Origin: F23-D06 sp002392325
GTDB taxonomy: Bacteria > Bacteroidota > Bacteroidia > Bacteroidales > WCHB1-69
DNA: 14,043 bases
Direction of reading: 5' to 3'
Assembly (NCBI GenBank): GCA_946624065.1
Contig: CAMORT010000058.1
Location: 1 to 14,043 of the forward strand
Positions 13,688-14,043 of the stretch are shown here, one piece after another. The position numbers and the translations under genes are program-made. The notes beneath the pieces are model-generated. The model ran no database searches. It saw nothing but the letters and a program-made list of their open reading frames with translations, and was not told the origin of the DNA. Positions within the stretch are counted from its first letter, which is position 1. The number at the start of each line of letters is the position of its first letter.

Positions 13688-13933
13688 TCGCCATTTGGTC
13701 ATCATTTAGAGCTGGTACGACCTGGCACAAAATATGATTCTCTGATACCGAAAATTAAATCCATAGCCTTGTCATGGAAATCTCCACCCAGGTTTTGCAT
13801 TCCGCACCATACAAGGTATTATATTCTTTATATTGCTACCCCAGCCTGCACCCATCTCTTCTAAAATAGAAGGGGAATTTTGGAGCGTCCGCACTGTGGC
13901 ACGGATAATGGGTCAACTTCTATATGATTGATA
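13688..13933. other. Non-coding gap after the lipoprotein gene
   Basis: No convincing gene, promoter box or RNA is seen on either strand. One short inverted repeat, CTTCTA-AAA-TAGAAG (13858-13872), has no T-run and could be chance. The stretch may be decayed sequence or the long 3' region of both flanking genes. Confidence 0.5.
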
Positions 13934-13965
13934 TAAAAAAAGCAGACCCTCATGGAGAGTCTGCT
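13934..13965 (-). terminator. Intrinsic terminator of the right-edge minus-strand gene
   Basis: AGCAGACCCTC (13941-13951) and GAGAGTCTGCT (13955-13965) form an 11-bp stem with one mismatch and a 3-base loop. On the minus strand it is followed directly by a run of seven Ts (complement of 13934-13940), a classic Rho-independent terminator 28 bases after the stop of the right-edge gene. On the plus strand there is no T-run. Confidence 0.85.
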
Positions 13966-13992
13966 CTGTAACGGAACCGTAATCGGTGCGGA

Positions 13993-14043
13993 TTACTCGC
14001 CGATCTGACGACGAATGAAAGCGGTGCATTCCAGCTCTTTGTC
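13993..14043 (-). CDS. C-terminal end of a minus-strand gene (partial)
   Basis: The frame enters from the right edge and ends with TAA (minus strand) at 13995-13993, giving 16 residues DKELECTAFIRRQIGE. A strong terminator follows at the expected distance, which supports a real gene. GC-rich codons suggest a chromosomal backbone gene rather than part of the accessory region. The tail is too short to name the protein. Confidence 0.6.
   Translation of the reverse strand, partial: DKELECTAFIRRQIGE

Noticed and set aside
13858..13872. CTTCTA-AAA-TAGAAG inverted repeat
   Set aside because: Isolated, short, and not linked to a gene start or end.
1..14043. Search for CRISPR arrays, tRNA genes, insertion sequences and flanking target-site duplications around 1972-7018
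   Set aside because: No regular repeat-spacer pattern, cloverleaf, transposase or integrase was found by reading, and no duplicated ends were visible at the edges of the AT-rich block.

Overview
The window looks like an accessory region of a Bacteroidales chromosome. Several intergenic gaps carry the Bacteroidetes -7 promoter box TAnnTTTG (perfect at 1944-1951, 8115-8122, 8162-8169, and on the minus strand at 8071-8064). Start codons sit behind AT-rich leaders rather than strong Shine-Dalgarno sites. WG-repeat, BspA-type leucine-rich repeat and DUF3696-type ATPase proteins fit the same phylum. No ribosomal RNA, tRNA, CRISPR array, transposase or integrase was recognised.

Region A (1-1900): the tail of an upstream gene, then a retropepsin-like aspartic protease (126-617), a YbjN-like protein (680-1222) and a WG-repeat protein (1280-1900). 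The first two genes have near-copies of one promoter, each preceded by the same 25-bp palindrome.

Region B (1972-7018): a visibly AT-richer three-gene operon with its own strong -7 box. It encodes a DUF3696-type ABC/AAA ATPase, a possible PLD-like partner protein, and a PIF1-family helicase with a long coiled-coil tail. The layout resembles a mobile anti-phage or genome-maintenance module dropped into an older locus. Function is inferred.

Region C (7033-10032): a WYL-domain regulator on the minus strand faces a five-gene plus-strand operon across a 219-bp promoter region. The operon encodes an unknown 129-aa protein, a membrane-anchored minimal J-domain protein, two tiny two-helix membrane proteins, and a protein shaped like the winged-helix output domain of OmpR-type regulators. 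The divergent promoter holds a third copy of the palindrome AACyGTGCA-N7-TGCACAGTT at the same 10-nt distance from TTTGCAA as the copies in Region A. I read this as one regulon run by the WYL protein, with Region B inserted between its two halves.

Region D (10033-13687): a 587-aa membrane-anchored protein with NTF2-like and zinc-ribbon parts, a cytoplasmic BspA-type LRR protein and a lipoprotein. Part of the Region C promoter is repeated ahead of the first of these. The window ends in a terminator and the last 16 codons of a minus-strand gene.

Best candidates for something undescribed are (1) the WYL-controlled regulon combining a retropepsin-like protease, a J-domain protein, mini membrane proteins and a winged-helix-like protein, and (2) the ATPase/PLD-like/PIF1 module.
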